Part shown: one piece after another, positions 1 to 7,424 of the stretch | Position numbering within the stretch: the stretch's first letter is position 1 | Layout: the number at the start of each line of letters is the position of its first letter | Source of the DNA: Clostridiales bacterium | Lineage (GTDB): Bacteria; Bacillota; Clostridia; Lachnospirales; Lachnospiraceae | Length of the DNA stretch: 16,862 nucleotides | NCBI GenBank assembly: GCA_019423795.1 | Contig: JAHZAT010000001.1 | Coordinates: forward strand, 1 to 16,862 | Direction of reading: 5' to 3' | The notes under the pieces: generated by a model | What the model saw: only the letters and a program-made list of their open reading frames with translations | What the model was told of the DNA's origin: nothing | The model's database searches: none | Translations under genes and position numbers: made by a program

Positions 1-181
1 TTGTAACTGTTGGTGTGGTTGCACCTTCCTGTGTCACCGTTGCCTGATTCCCCTGATCTGCTGTTGCCGCCATTACCGTAAATCCGTTGACCGGTATCAT
101 GGATATACTGAGCAGACATGCTAACAGTTTCTTTCTGCTCTTTCCATTTAAGTGGCTGAATACTTTCCATCCTTTTTGCAT
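1..181 (-). CDS. Secreted or surface protein, N-terminal fragment
   Basis: The gene starts at ATG 179-181 and runs off the left edge; 60 codons are visible. A perfect AGGAGG ribosome binding site (complement of 191-196) lies 9 nt upstream and fixes the start. The translation begins MQKGWKVFSHLNGKSRKKLL, a basic stretch, followed by a hydrophobic core (ACLLSISMIPVNGFTVMAA) and a probable signal-peptidase site near AA-TADQ. After that comes a Thr/Gln/Ala-rich low-complexity segment (QATVTQEGATTPTVT), typical of the linker at the start of a mature cell-surface protein. The exported location is inferred from the signal peptide. No catalytic or binding domain is visible because the rest lies outside the window, so no function is given. 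Confidence 0.8.
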   Translation of the reverse strand, partial: MQKGWKVFSHLNGKSRKKLLACLLSISMIPVNGFTVMAATADQGNQATVTQEGATTPTVT

Positions 182-231
182 GAAATTCGTCCTCCTTTTC
201 TTCATGTTTGAATCTGCATATTGCTTTGTTT

Positions 232-240
232 ATTATAACA
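232..240 (-). promoter_or_regulatory. Extended -10 promoter for the secreted protein gene
   Basis: On the minus strand this reads TGTTATAAT, an extended -10 (TGn + TATAAT). It lies 50 nt upstream of the start codon at 181, with no convincing -35. It sits between the hairpin at 260-290 and the gene, so it probably drives the secreted-protein gene independently of anything upstream. Confidence 0.5.
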
Positions 241-259
241 CTTTTTTGTGTAGAATGCA

Positions 260-290
260 TAAAAGAGTGATCAATTTTATCACTCTTTTA
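260..290 (-). terminator. Hairpin terminator downstream of the mini-gene
   Basis: A perfect 12-bp inverted repeat, TAAAAGAGTGAT / ATCACTCTTTTA, with a 7-nt loop. The arms carry A-rich and T-rich ends, so it could stop transcription in either direction. On the minus strand it begins 13 nt after the stop of the 23-codon ORF at 304-375, where a terminator for that ORF would be expected. The U-tract is part of the stem, which makes strength uncertain. Confidence 0.5.
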
Positions 291-303
291 GCGCATTTTG
301 AGA

Positions 304-375
304 TTATTTAATTTTAATCGTTACAGTTGCTTTCTTTCCACGTACTTTTTTCCGTGGAATCTTAGTCTTCTTCAT
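304..375 (-). CDS. Possible 23-aa highly basic small protein
   Basis: ATG 373-375 to TAA 304-306 encodes MKKTKIPRKKVRGKKATVTI followed by KIK: 9 Lys and 2 Arg, no acidic residue. An in-frame stop lies upstream, so this is not simply the tail of a longer visible ORF. The sequence around it is gene-like. A TTGAAT-N17-TATAAT promoter lies at 432-460, an AGGGAG ribosome binding site sits 9 nt before the ATG, and a 12-bp hairpin begins 13 nt after the stop. I recognise no family. It could be a genuine cationic small protein, a leader peptide, or the remnant of the C-terminus of a surface protein. Its length gives no statistical coding support. Confidence 0.35.
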   Translation of the reverse strand: MKKTKIPRKKVRGKKATVTIKIK

Positions 376-431
376 AAGTGAAAGCTCCCTATTAACTTAT
401 TATCCCTATTTACAATTACTATACTTTTTTA

Positions 432-460
432 ATTATACTCCTGCATTAATCTTTATTCAA
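432..460 (-). promoter_or_regulatory. Sigma-A-type promoter upstream of the mini-gene
   Basis: On the minus strand: TTGAAT (455-460), 17-nt spacer, TATAAT (432-437). The -10 is perfect and the -35 has TTGA. Predicted start is near 425, giving a leader of about 50 nt to the 23-codon ORF. Confidence 0.5.
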
Positions 461-509
461 TGTATTTATTCACATTTTATACACATTTTTCATGCATACA
501 ACAACAATA

Positions 510-579
510 AAAAGACTAGGACAGTCAGTTTTGGAAGATGTATATCTATACAATCCAAAACTGACTGTCCTAGTCTTTT
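510..579. terminator. Long 26-bp perfect hairpin, bidirectional terminator
   Basis: Arms 510-535 and 554-579 are perfect 26-nt inverted complements, starting AAAAGACTAGG and ending CCTAGTCTTTT, around an 18-nt loop that can itself pair (GTATA / TATAC). It begins 34 nt downstream of the YhgE-type gene stop (614) and is the obvious terminator for that minus-strand gene. The A/T ends of the arms supply a U-run in both directions. The stem is much longer than a usual intrinsic terminator. Confidence 0.75.
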
Positions 580-613
580 GTTCATTAGAGTTTTTATTTA
601 ATTATTTTTATAT

Positions 614-3415
614 CTAATGCTGTGGCGCTCCATTAGGTTCCAATGTTCCTCCAACCTGTTTCTTCATTCTGAAACGGTAGAAGATGATCGTTGCTAATGT
701 TGACACAACTAAGATTCCAACAAATACTGCAATATCCTGTCCGATCTGTCCATCCATGGATAGTGTGTGACGGAATGCGTGTACTGTATAGCTGAATGGC
801 ATATATTTGTGTAATACTGTGTAGAAGTGTGGTGCCATATCCAGTGGATATGTTCCTCCGGCTGCACCTAACTGTACGACCATGAATACTAACATGACGT
901 AACTTCCGACACGGTTTAATAACATCTCACCAAAGCAGATCAATGACATAAATGCCATGGATGCTAAGACGGCCATTCCAAATGTTTTTCCTACGTAATG
1001 TGGTTCGAGTCCATTGATTCCCATTAAAACTGCAACCATGATCACTGCCTGTGCAATGGATACTGCTGCCATGACTGTGACTTTGCTTAACCACCACTGA
1101 AGTCCACTCTTGACTTCTTCGTTTTTCTCCATTAAAGGATACATTAATGTAAATGCCATACATGCTACGAATAATCCAACGGACATCATATATGGTGCCA
1201 TTGCGTGACCGTTGTTATCAACGTGTGAATATTCTACATTCTTAGCTTTTACTGGTGCTGCAAACATTTTGTTTGTCTTCTTGGTTGCCTTAATGCTGTT
1301 AACCTGATCTGCTCCTTTTTGTAAGGAATCTTTTAATGTCTTGCTTCCACTCTGAAGTGTTCCGATTCCATTTCCAAGAGTTGTAGATCCTGCTGCTAAC
1401 TGACTTGATCCACTTGCGATCTGTCCAGCTCCAGATGCTAACTGTCCGGCTCCACTGTTTAATGTATTGTTGTTAGCAACTAAGGTTGCTGTTCCTGATT
1501 TCAGTGTTTTTGTTCCTTTGTAAAGTTTTGCTGTTCCTGACTTAAATGTTGGAAGTTTTGAGCTTACCTGACCAATTCCACTATTCAGCTGAGTTGCTCC
1601 GCTATTTAATGCTTTGGAATTGTTTGTTAACGTTGTAAGTCCTGTGTTCAGACTTTCAACTCCTGCTGTGTAGTTGGCAATTCCAATCTTTAATCCGCTT
1701 GTGCTGTCGTTGATTCCAGATTCTAAGGTTGTCATTCCTGTCTGTACTTTTGTAGCACCTTCTGATAACTGAGTCAACGCCTGGATCATACCCATTGTAT
1801 CCTGAGTTGTTCCCTGACGGTCTAATGTTGTTTTTACTTTATTTAAGCCTTCATACAGACCATTCATCATCGCTTTTTCGTATCCAGAAAGTGTCTGGGA
1901 TGATTCTGCAAGTTGCTTAGATGATTTTGCTAAAGAACTAACATATGCTTTCACTGTTGCAAGTTGCTGTTCACTACTTGCGGACTGTGTTTTTGCTGTT
2001 GTTTTTGTATCTGCCGCTTTCTGTGCATTTGTATATGTTTCATCAACATTATTTTCAACATCAGATGCTGCGCTATCTACCTCGTCGATTTCAGCTAATA
2101 ATGCTTTTTTATCTTCTTCGCTTAATTTATCAAGTACAGATGAATTTTTTAACTTGCTTACTTTGCTGTTTAAATCAGATACACTTGACTTTGCATTTGC
2201 TGCACTGCTTGCTGCCTTCTTCGCTGTTTCATTGTCTGCTGTCTGTGTTGATGTCTCTGATGCGGTTGATCCAGCAGAAAGCATTTGATTCAATTCATTT
2301 AATTTTGTATTGAATGCTTCTAATTGTGTATCGAAATCGCTTCGTTTGCTTATAATTCCATCTTTCTTCACTGCATTTTCTTTTAGCTGAATTCCAAGTC
2401 CCTTAGATGTTTCTTTTGTCTGACCCAACAGATTTTTAAGGCCTGCTGATAATGTTCCAGTTCCATCTTTTAAATCCTTACTTCCACTGGATAATTTCTC
2501 AACACCTGCATTTAATGCTTTATTATTCGCTGCAAGCTGTTTGCTTCCAGCCTGTGCTGTGCTGACTCCGTTTGTGTACTGGGAGATTCCTAATTTTAAG
2601 GATTTAGAGCCATTGGATAACTGAGTTGCTCCTGTCTGCAGAGCTGCAACTCCATTTTTCAATGTCTTTGTTCCTGATTTTAAAGATTTTGCTCCACTGT
2701 CAACTTTGGCTACACCTGCTGTATATGTTTTTAGCCCTACGGAAAGTGATTTTGCTCCATTCTGGAATGTTAATGTGCTGGATGCTAATTTCTTTAAATT
2801 CTGTTCGATCGTATCATTTCCAGCTTTCAGCTTCTTCGCTCCGCTTTCGATCTTTTTAGATCCATCTGCTGCTTTCTGGAAACCGTTTCCGGCTGTCTTG
2901 ATCTGATCAAATACGGTCTTTACATAAGTTTCTGTTACTTTTTCTCTGACTGACTTCTCAATCTTCGCCATGGCACTATCATCCATCTTGGATGCTACAT
3001 AGTTCGTACCTGGGTTTGTCTTGTATGTCAGTTTCATCTGTTTTGGATTCTTATCCATTAATGTTGTTGCATTCTTTGAGAAATTTTCTGGAATGGAAAT
3101 GATCATATAGTATTCTCCACTCTTCAATCCTTCCTCTGCTTTCTTGTCACTTACAAAATGAAAATCCAGTGATCCTGAATCTTTCAGATTCTTTACCAGA
3201 TCATCTCCTACTTGTAATGTTTTTCCCTCGTAATTTACCTTCTTATCGTGATTGACTACCGCTACTGGTAATTGATCTGCATCTCCGTATGGATCCCACA
3301 TAGAACCAAGGAATACAGATGTATAAATTGCAGGAATCGTAATGATCGCGATCAAAATGATAATCATCCAGGGGTTCTTTGAAATTTTCTGCCATTCTCG
3401 TTTTAACATGATCAC
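614..3415 (-). CDS. YhgE/Pip-type membrane protein (phage infection protein family)
   Basis: A 933-residue membrane protein. One membrane segment lies near residues 17-39 (NPWMIIILIAIITIPAIYTS). A very long extracytoplasmic region (about 40-740) follows, full of short repeats of the type SGAKSLKSGTKTLKNG and SGAGQLASGAGQIASG, predicted to form long helices. The C-terminal ABC-2-like membrane block (about 742-920) contains the family signature GGTYPLDMAPHF...KYMPFSYTVHAFR. This is the architecture of YhgE/Pip proteins, which include Lactococcus Pip and Bacillus YueB, both receptors for phage; the native cellular role is unsettled. Two starts are possible: GTG at 3413-3415, 5 nt from an AGGAG site, or ATG at 3407-3409, 11 nt away. 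It is monocistronic, with its own strong promoter and terminator. No TetR-family neighbour, often seen beside such genes, is present here. Confidence 0.9.
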   Translation of the reverse strand: MIMLKREWQKISKNPWMIIILIAIITIPAIYTSVFLGSMWDPYGDADQLPVAVVNHDKKVNYEGKTLQVGDDLVKNLKDSGSLDFHFVSDKKAEEGLKSGEYYMIISIPENFSKNATTLMDKNPKQMKLTYKTNPGTNYVASKMDDSAMAKIEKSVREKVTETYVKTVFDQIKTAGNGFQKAADGSKKIESGAKKLKAGNDTIEQNLKKLASSTLTFQNGAKSLSVGLKTYTAGVAKVDSGAKSLKSGTKTLKNGVAALQTGATQLSNGSKSLKLGISQYTNGVSTAQAGSKQLAANNKALNAGVEKLSSGSKDLKDGTGTLSAGLKNLLGQTKETSKGLGIQLKENAVKKDGIISKRSDFDTQLEAFNTKLNELNQMLSAGSTASETSTQTADNETAKKAASSAANAKSSVSDLNSKVSKLKNSSVLDKLSEEDKKALLAEIDEVDSAASDVENNVDETYTNAQKAADTKTTAKTQSASSEQQLATVKAYVSSLAKSSKQLAESSQTLSGYEKAMMNGLYEGLNKVKTTLDRQGTTQDTMGMIQALTQLSEGATKVQTGMTTLESGINDSTSGLKIGIANYTAGVESLNTGLTTLTNNSKALNSGATQLNSGIGQVSSKLPTFKSGTAKLYKGTKTLKSGTATLVANNNTLNSGAGQLASGAGQIASGSSQLAAGSTTLGNGIGTLQSGSKTLKDSLQKGADQVNSIKATKKTNKMFAAPVKAKNVEYSHVDNNGHAMAPYMMSVGLFVACMAFTLMYPLMEKNEEVKSGLQWWLSKVTVMAAVSIAQAVIMVAVLMGINGLEPHYVGKTFGMAVLASMAFMSLICFGEMLLNRVGSYVMLVFMVVQLGAAGGTYPLDMAPHFYTVLHKYMPFSYTVHAFRHTLSMDGQIGQDIAVFVGILVVSTLATIIFYRFRMKKQVGGTLEPNGAPQH

Positions 3416-3449
3416 AGCTGCTCCTTCCTTGCATTTTTATTACTTATAT

Positions 3450-3464
3450 AGAGGTCATACCTCT
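3450..3464. promoter_or_regulatory. Palindrome in the YhgE gene leader
   Basis: AGAGGT-CAT-ACCTCT is a 6-3-6 inverted repeat just downstream of the predicted transcription start of the YhgE-type gene. It could be a repressor operator or a small leader hairpin; the sequence alone cannot tell. Confidence 0.3.
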
Positions 3465-3478
3465 TTGAATCATTGGTT

Positions 3479-3518
3479 ATTATATGCACTTCCTTGATAA
3501 AAGTCAATAATTTATTGA
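3479..3518 (-). promoter_or_regulatory. Strong promoter with overlapping palindromic operator candidate
   Basis: On the minus strand: TTGACT (3502-3507), 17-nt spacer, TATAAT (3479-3484), nearly consensus. The -35 is embedded in the perfect palindrome TCAATAA-T-TTATTGA (3504-3518), a typical arrangement for a repressor that blocks RNA polymerase. The next downstream gene is the YhgE-type gene at 3415. The promoter is clear; the operator role is inferred. Confidence 0.7.
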
Positions 3519-3567
3519 ACATTGGTCATTTTTTATTTTTGTACATTCCGTTTCCTCTTTTATAGAA

Positions 3568-3610
3568 AAAAGCTTTCATTTACCTTTCTTTTTGGTAAAT
3601 AAAAGCTTTT
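3568..3610 (-). terminator. Intrinsic terminator of the GT2-YfhO operon
   Basis: The arms 3568-3584 and 3594-3610 pair over 17 positions with one C-A mismatch (AAAAGCTTTcATTTACC / GGTAAATaAAAGCTTTT). The hairpin starts 5 nt after the YfhO stop codon at 3616, with a 9-nt loop and A/T ends that give a U-run. Confidence 0.7.
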
Positions 3611-3615
3611 CTTAA

Positions 3616-6288
3616 TTACTGAAATTTCTTCTTTTTACTTATGATAAATAATATGATCAAACTAAATAACGACACAACTGCGCCAATCTTAAGGCCTGGG
3701 GTTTCATATTTTAATGTAATATGATGATCTCCTTTGTTTAAATAGATTCCTTCAAACATTCCATTGACCTGCTCACTCTTCACTTGCTTTCCATTGTCAT
3801 ATGCTTTCCAACCTTTGTGATATGTTATTGGTATACAAAGTATCTCATTTTGAGATGCCTTGATATCTCCTGAAAAATGATTTCCTCCATCATATGAAAT
3901 ATTGGTCAGATGATCTGCTTTTTTTCTCTTTTGAATCTGTTTTATCTCTGTCTGTTGATCCACTGTAAGAATCGAAATCCGATCAATATAATAATCACTT
4001 TTCAACTTAAATTTTAATGTCAATGTATCTTCCCGATCTTTCACTGCATCTCTGCTCATCTTGACCAAATAATTTCTTTTCCCAATATCGTAACTGGAAT
4101 TCTTCTCTGCATTAAATAAATGAACCTGTTTACCTCCATAAAGAAGCTGGAAGTTACTTTTGTTCATCCCAACTCCTAATACATGTCTGCTGCTTTTTCC
4201 ATCCAATGCTTCTGTACTGACTCCTTGCAGATAAATATAAGAATTCGCCTTGATATATTGTTTTGGAATCTTAATTTGAATAATTTTTTCCTTTTCTTTT
4301 TCACTATGAATGCGATAATTTTCTCCAACAACATGACTTGTTACGTTCTCTGGGATTGTCATCTTCTTTAGTTTATCCGCACTCTTGCTGTCGTCTTCCA
4401 GAATCGCACTTTGAAGCAATGCTTGTTCTTTCTGTGCTGGGTTCAAAGTTTTATATGTTTGTGATGACAAATATCCATCATAAGTATATCCAAATGGAAA
4501 TACATTTTTATTTTCATACAACTGCATCCCATCTTTTGATCTTAACAACCGATAATCTGATAATAATTTAGCTCCTGTTTCTTTGGTGCAGATTACATAA
4601 CGAACTCCATATAAATCCATCAGACCTTGTCTCATATCAAGTTTGCGGAATTTGAACTTATACTGATAAGATTTTAATCCGAATTCCTGCATAGTCTCTG
4701 AGACATTCTTATCTGTCACACTATAATAATTCGTAATTCCCGGAATATGCGCATTTAAACTCCAGTTTGTTACCTTGTTATCCAGAGATTCTGCACGATA
4801 CACACCATTTTGTATCTTATATTTATCTGGCTGTATCAACCGCATTTCTTTTCCACACAACATCTCATATGCCTGCCCGGATTTTACATAATTTGAGATT
4901 GTTTCTCCATATTTTGGAGAATACTGTACATATGAAGAAGTTCCTGCTGTTAAGATCAATACTGCATACAAAATGAAATGTTTATATTTCTCCTGTCCAA
5001 ACATTTTACACTCATTAAGTACAAACAATGCAAGTACTGTAGCTGCAAGTATTGCTAATTCATATTTCCCTTTTACCATATTATCGCCTAAGGAAAGTGC
5101 GAATACTATGTAAAAAACGGCTCCTGCAAGAATTCCTGTTTTCTGGATCCTCGTCAGTACAAATAGATCTGGATAGATTTCTGTGACTGTCATTCCAACA
5201 ATCAATGCCAGTATAAATGTCCATCGATTCATCGGATAAGAAAATCCATGCAAAATATAGGCGAACACTGGTGATAACAGACTGACAATACCAAGTACCA
5301 CTGCTACTTTGTATGAAAACCGCTTTTTATCCCTTTTCAGGAACAGTGCAATAATTGCACAATATCCTAAAGCTGCATAGTTTAGATTTGTTCCTTTATA
5401 AATCTTCTGGAAACCCGCAAACTGTAAGAATATTTGTTTGTAATATGATTTCTTATATAAGAAAATACTAAAATAATTTACATCCGAAGTAGTTCGCGCA
5501 TTTCCTGAAAATGCGATTAATACAGGCAACAAGATTACTGCAGAAAGACCAATTCCAAGCAGATACCACCCGCTAAATCTTCCAAGAGTTCTGAAAAATC
5601 CTGCTTCTTTATATTCTGGAAATCTGATCAGTGCGTAAACCACTGCCGCAACTGTCAGCATATAGAAAAAATAGAAATTACTAATCGCTGCGACCGTTAC
5701 CATAAGTATAAATAAATATGGTTTTTCTTTTCTGTAAATCTTCTCGACTCCCATCAATAATAATGGAAGATAGATCATTGGATTTAGGAAAAACGGATGA
5801 CGTATCGCAAATGAAAAAAATGTTCCGCTAAAAATATACACAATACTTCCTGCTAAGATTCCATTTCCATCTTTTTTCAGATAATGTCCAAATGCGATAA
5901 ATGCTACTCCCGCCAGATATAGACGAAATACAAGCATAAAGTTATACAATAATTCTATATTTGACTTATTGGAAAATACATAAATCAGATTGAGTGGATC
6001 ACCGATCGCATAATAATTTAATGTTCCTAGAATGTCTGCTCCAAATCCAATGCTCATATCCCACATTGGAAATCTGAAATGTCCGTGGATGATATTAAAG
6101 AAGAAATTGCGGATATATTCTCCCCAGTACATCAGCGCGTTGATGTGTTGTGATAATCCATCCTGTCCCTTTGCTCCCCATATGAATGTCACTCCATTTT
6201 TGTAGAATAGATAAAATACAATCAGACTTATAATTGCAAATAAGATCGTATATCTTGCCATAAGCTGTTTCTTTGTAGTTAATTTCAT
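3616..6288 (-). CDS. yfhO: YfhO-family polytopic membrane protein, probable lipid-sugar glycosyltransferase
   Basis: 890 residues. About a dozen membrane segments lie between residue 12 and residue 450, followed by a large extracytoplasmic domain (about 455-860) and a last membrane segment at 868-884 ending in a KKKK tail. The first outside loop carries GQDGLSQH (residues 41-48), with the acidic residue expected in GT-C-type enzymes that use lipid-linked sugars. In Bacillus subtilis, YfhO acts with the GT2 enzyme CsbB and a GtcA flippase to glycosylate lipoteichoic acid outside the membrane. The start ATG has a GAGGAA site about 9 nt upstream. It lies 25 nt after the GT2 stop, so the two are co-transcribed. 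The acceptor polymer in this organism is not known; transfer to a teichoic or other envelope glycan is inferred from homology and pairing. Confidence 0.85.
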   Translation of the reverse strand: MKLTTKKQLMARYTILFAIISLIVFYLFYKNGVTFIWGAKGQDGLSQHINALMYWGEYIRNFFFNIIHGHFRFPMWDMSIGFGADILGTLNYYAIGDPLNLIYVFSNKSNIELLYNFMLVFRLYLAGVAFIAFGHYLKKDGNGILAGSIVYIFSGTFFSFAIRHPFFLNPMIYLPLLLMGVEKIYRKEKPYLFILMVTVAAISNFYFFYMLTVAAVVYALIRFPEYKEAGFFRTLGRFSGWYLLGIGLSAVILLPVLIAFSGNARTTSDVNYFSIFLYKKSYYKQIFLQFAGFQKIYKGTNLNYAALGYCAIIALFLKRDKKRFSYKVAVVLGIVSLLSPVFAYILHGFSYPMNRWTFILALIVGMTVTEIYPDLFVLTRIQKTGILAGAVFYIVFALSLGDNMVKGKYELAILAATVLALFVLNECKMFGQEKYKHFILYAVLILTAGTSSYVQYSPKYGETISNYVKSGQAYEMLCGKEMRLIQPDKYKIQNGVYRAESLDNKVTNWSLNAHIPGITNYYSVTDKNVSETMQEFGLKSYQYKFKFRKLDMRQGLMDLYGVRYVICTKETGAKLLSDYRLLRSKDGMQLYENKNVFPFGYTYDGYLSSQTYKTLNPAQKEQALLQSAILEDDSKSADKLKKMTIPENVTSHVVGENYRIHSEKEKEKIIQIKIPKQYIKANSYIYLQGVSTEALDGKSSRHVLGVGMNKSNFQLLYGGKQVHLFNAEKNSSYDIGKRNYLVKMSRDAVKDREDTLTLKFKLKSDYYIDRISILTVDQQTEIKQIQKRKKADHLTNISYDGGNHFSGDIKASQNEILCIPITYHKGWKAYDNGKQVKSEQVNGMFEGIYLNKGDHHITLKYETPGLKIGAVVSLFSLIILFIISKKKKFQ

Positions 6289-6313
6289 TTAAACGATTCC
6301 TCTTTCATTATTA

Positions 6314-7249
6314 TTAATGACTTTCCTTTTCAATATAAATCGGTCGATGTTTTGTTTCCAGATATGTCTTAGATAGATACATACCAACAACTCCCATTCC
6401 TAACAATTGAATACCACTTAAAAAACTGATAATACATACTAATGACGGCCATCCGGCAACGGGATCTCCAAATACTGCAGCTCTCACGATTACAAATATC
6501 AGAAATAAAAATGCAAAAATGCATACAAACACACCCATCAATGATACTGCCATCAATGGTGCTGTTGAAAATGCCATAATTCCTTCACAGGCATAACGAA
6601 ATAGCTTCCAAAAAGACCACTTCGTCTCCCCCGCGGCACGTTCTACATTCTTATATTCCAGCCATTTTGTCTCAAATCCTACCCATCCAAAGATTCCTTT
6701 TGTAAAACGGTTATATTCTGGCATTGTCAAAATAGCATCTACCATCTTTCGTTTCATCATACGAAAATCCCTTGCTCCATCTACTATATTTGAATCTGAA
6801 ATCTTATTGATTAGTTTATAAAATTGCCTTGCAAAAAAAGAACGAATAACAGGTTCTCCTTCTCTTGTCACTCTTCTTGTTGCCACACTATCATAGTTTT
6901 CTTCTTCAATACATCGAATCATCTTTGGAATTAAATATGGTGGATCTTGAAGATCTACATCCATGGTAATAACATAATCACCTTTTGCACGTTCTAACCC
7001 TGCATATAAAGCAGCTTCTTTTCCAAAATTTCTGGAAAATGAAATATAATGTACTTTAGGATCCTGCTCACTTAATTTTCTCATAATCTCTAATGTACCA
7101 TCTTTACTTCCATCATCCACAAAAATAATTTCAAATTCAATGTTTTCTTCTTGCTTCATAACTTTCTGCATTTCATCGTAATAGATTGGTATAACTTTTT
7201 CTTCATTAAAACATGGAACAATACAACTACATAGTTTGTTCATCTCCAC
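6314..7249 (-). CDS. GT2 glycosyltransferase, CsbB/GtrB type (makes polyprenyl-phosphate sugar)
   Basis: 311 residues. The N-terminal GT-A domain shows the GT2 opening SCIVPCFNEE (8-17), VDDGS (44-48), the metal-binding DVDLQDPP (97-104), and the family segment RDFRMMKRKMVDA (160-172). Two membrane segments follow (about 231-258 and 268-292) and a short cytoplasmic tail. This is the layout of CsbB, GtrB and dolichol-phosphate mannose synthase-like enzymes, which load a sugar onto undecaprenyl phosphate on the cytoplasmic face. The partner YfhO is immediately downstream. The start is GTG 7247-7249, favoured because a run of eight G lies 7 nt upstream; an ATG two codons later is the alternative. 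Which sugar is used cannot be read from the sequence. No GtcA-like flippase gene is present in the window. Confidence 0.88.
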   Translation of the reverse strand: MEMNKLCSCIVPCFNEEKVIPIYYDEMQKVMKQEENIEFEIIFVDDGSKDGTLEIMRKLSEQDPKVHYISFSRNFGKEAALYAGLERAKGDYVITMDVDLQDPPYLIPKMIRCIEEENYDSVATRRVTREGEPVIRSFFARQFYKLINKISDSNIVDGARDFRMMKRKMVDAILTMPEYNRFTKGIFGWVGFETKWLEYKNVERAAGETKWSFWKLFRYACEGIMAFSTAPLMAVSLMGVFVCIFAFLFLIFVIVRAAVFGDPVAGWPSLVCIISFLSGIQLLGMGVVGMYLSKTYLETKHRPIYIEKESH

Positions 7250-7256
7250 TTATATA

Positions 7257-7264
7257 CCCCCCCC
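7257..7264 (-). promoter_or_regulatory. G8 homopolymer acting as the GT2 ribosome binding site
   Basis: The minus strand has eight consecutive G between the promoter and the GTG start of the GT2 gene, 7 nt before that codon. No other Shine-Dalgarno-like sequence is present apart from GGAG, which overlaps the start itself. A homopolymer here could change length by slippage and alter expression; this is inferred. Confidence 0.4.
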
Positions 7265-7299
7265 ATTTATTTTTTAATCTTATAGCTTAATCGTTTATC

Positions 7300-7328
7300 A
7301 GTATATCATTATTTTTATCTTTTGTCTT
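7300..7328 (-). promoter_or_regulatory. Promoter of the GT2-YfhO operon
   Basis: On the minus strand: AAGACA (7323-7328), 17-nt spacer, TATACT (7300-7305), with a TG one base before the -10 (TGATATACT, extended -10). Predicted start is near 7293, giving a leader of about 44 nt containing the G8 tract. Confidence 0.6.
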
Positions 7329-7363
7329 TATTTATTTTTCTTCTGTTCATTTCATCCTCATTC

Positions 7364-7372
7364 TGTTATGAT
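7364..7372 (+). promoter_or_regulatory. Extended -10 promoter of nudC
   Basis: TGTTATGAT (TGn + TATGAT), 52 nt before the nudC start; no good -35 is visible, as is common for extended -10 promoters. It is arranged divergently with the GT2 promoter. Confidence 0.5.
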
Positions 7373-7424
7373 AAAAGTGCTTTTTTTATTTGAATTTTAA
7401 TGGAAACGAGGAATTTTATTACAT

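Noticed and set aside
87..311. Plus-strand 74-codon ORF at the left end
   Set aside because: It opposes the signal-peptide gene, spans its promoter and a terminator, and has no ribosome binding site.
1945..2313. Plus-strand 122-codon ORF inside the YhgE gene
   Set aside because: It is an antisense shadow of the repeat-rich coding region; the Leu/His-rich translation is what the opposite strand of such DNA gives.
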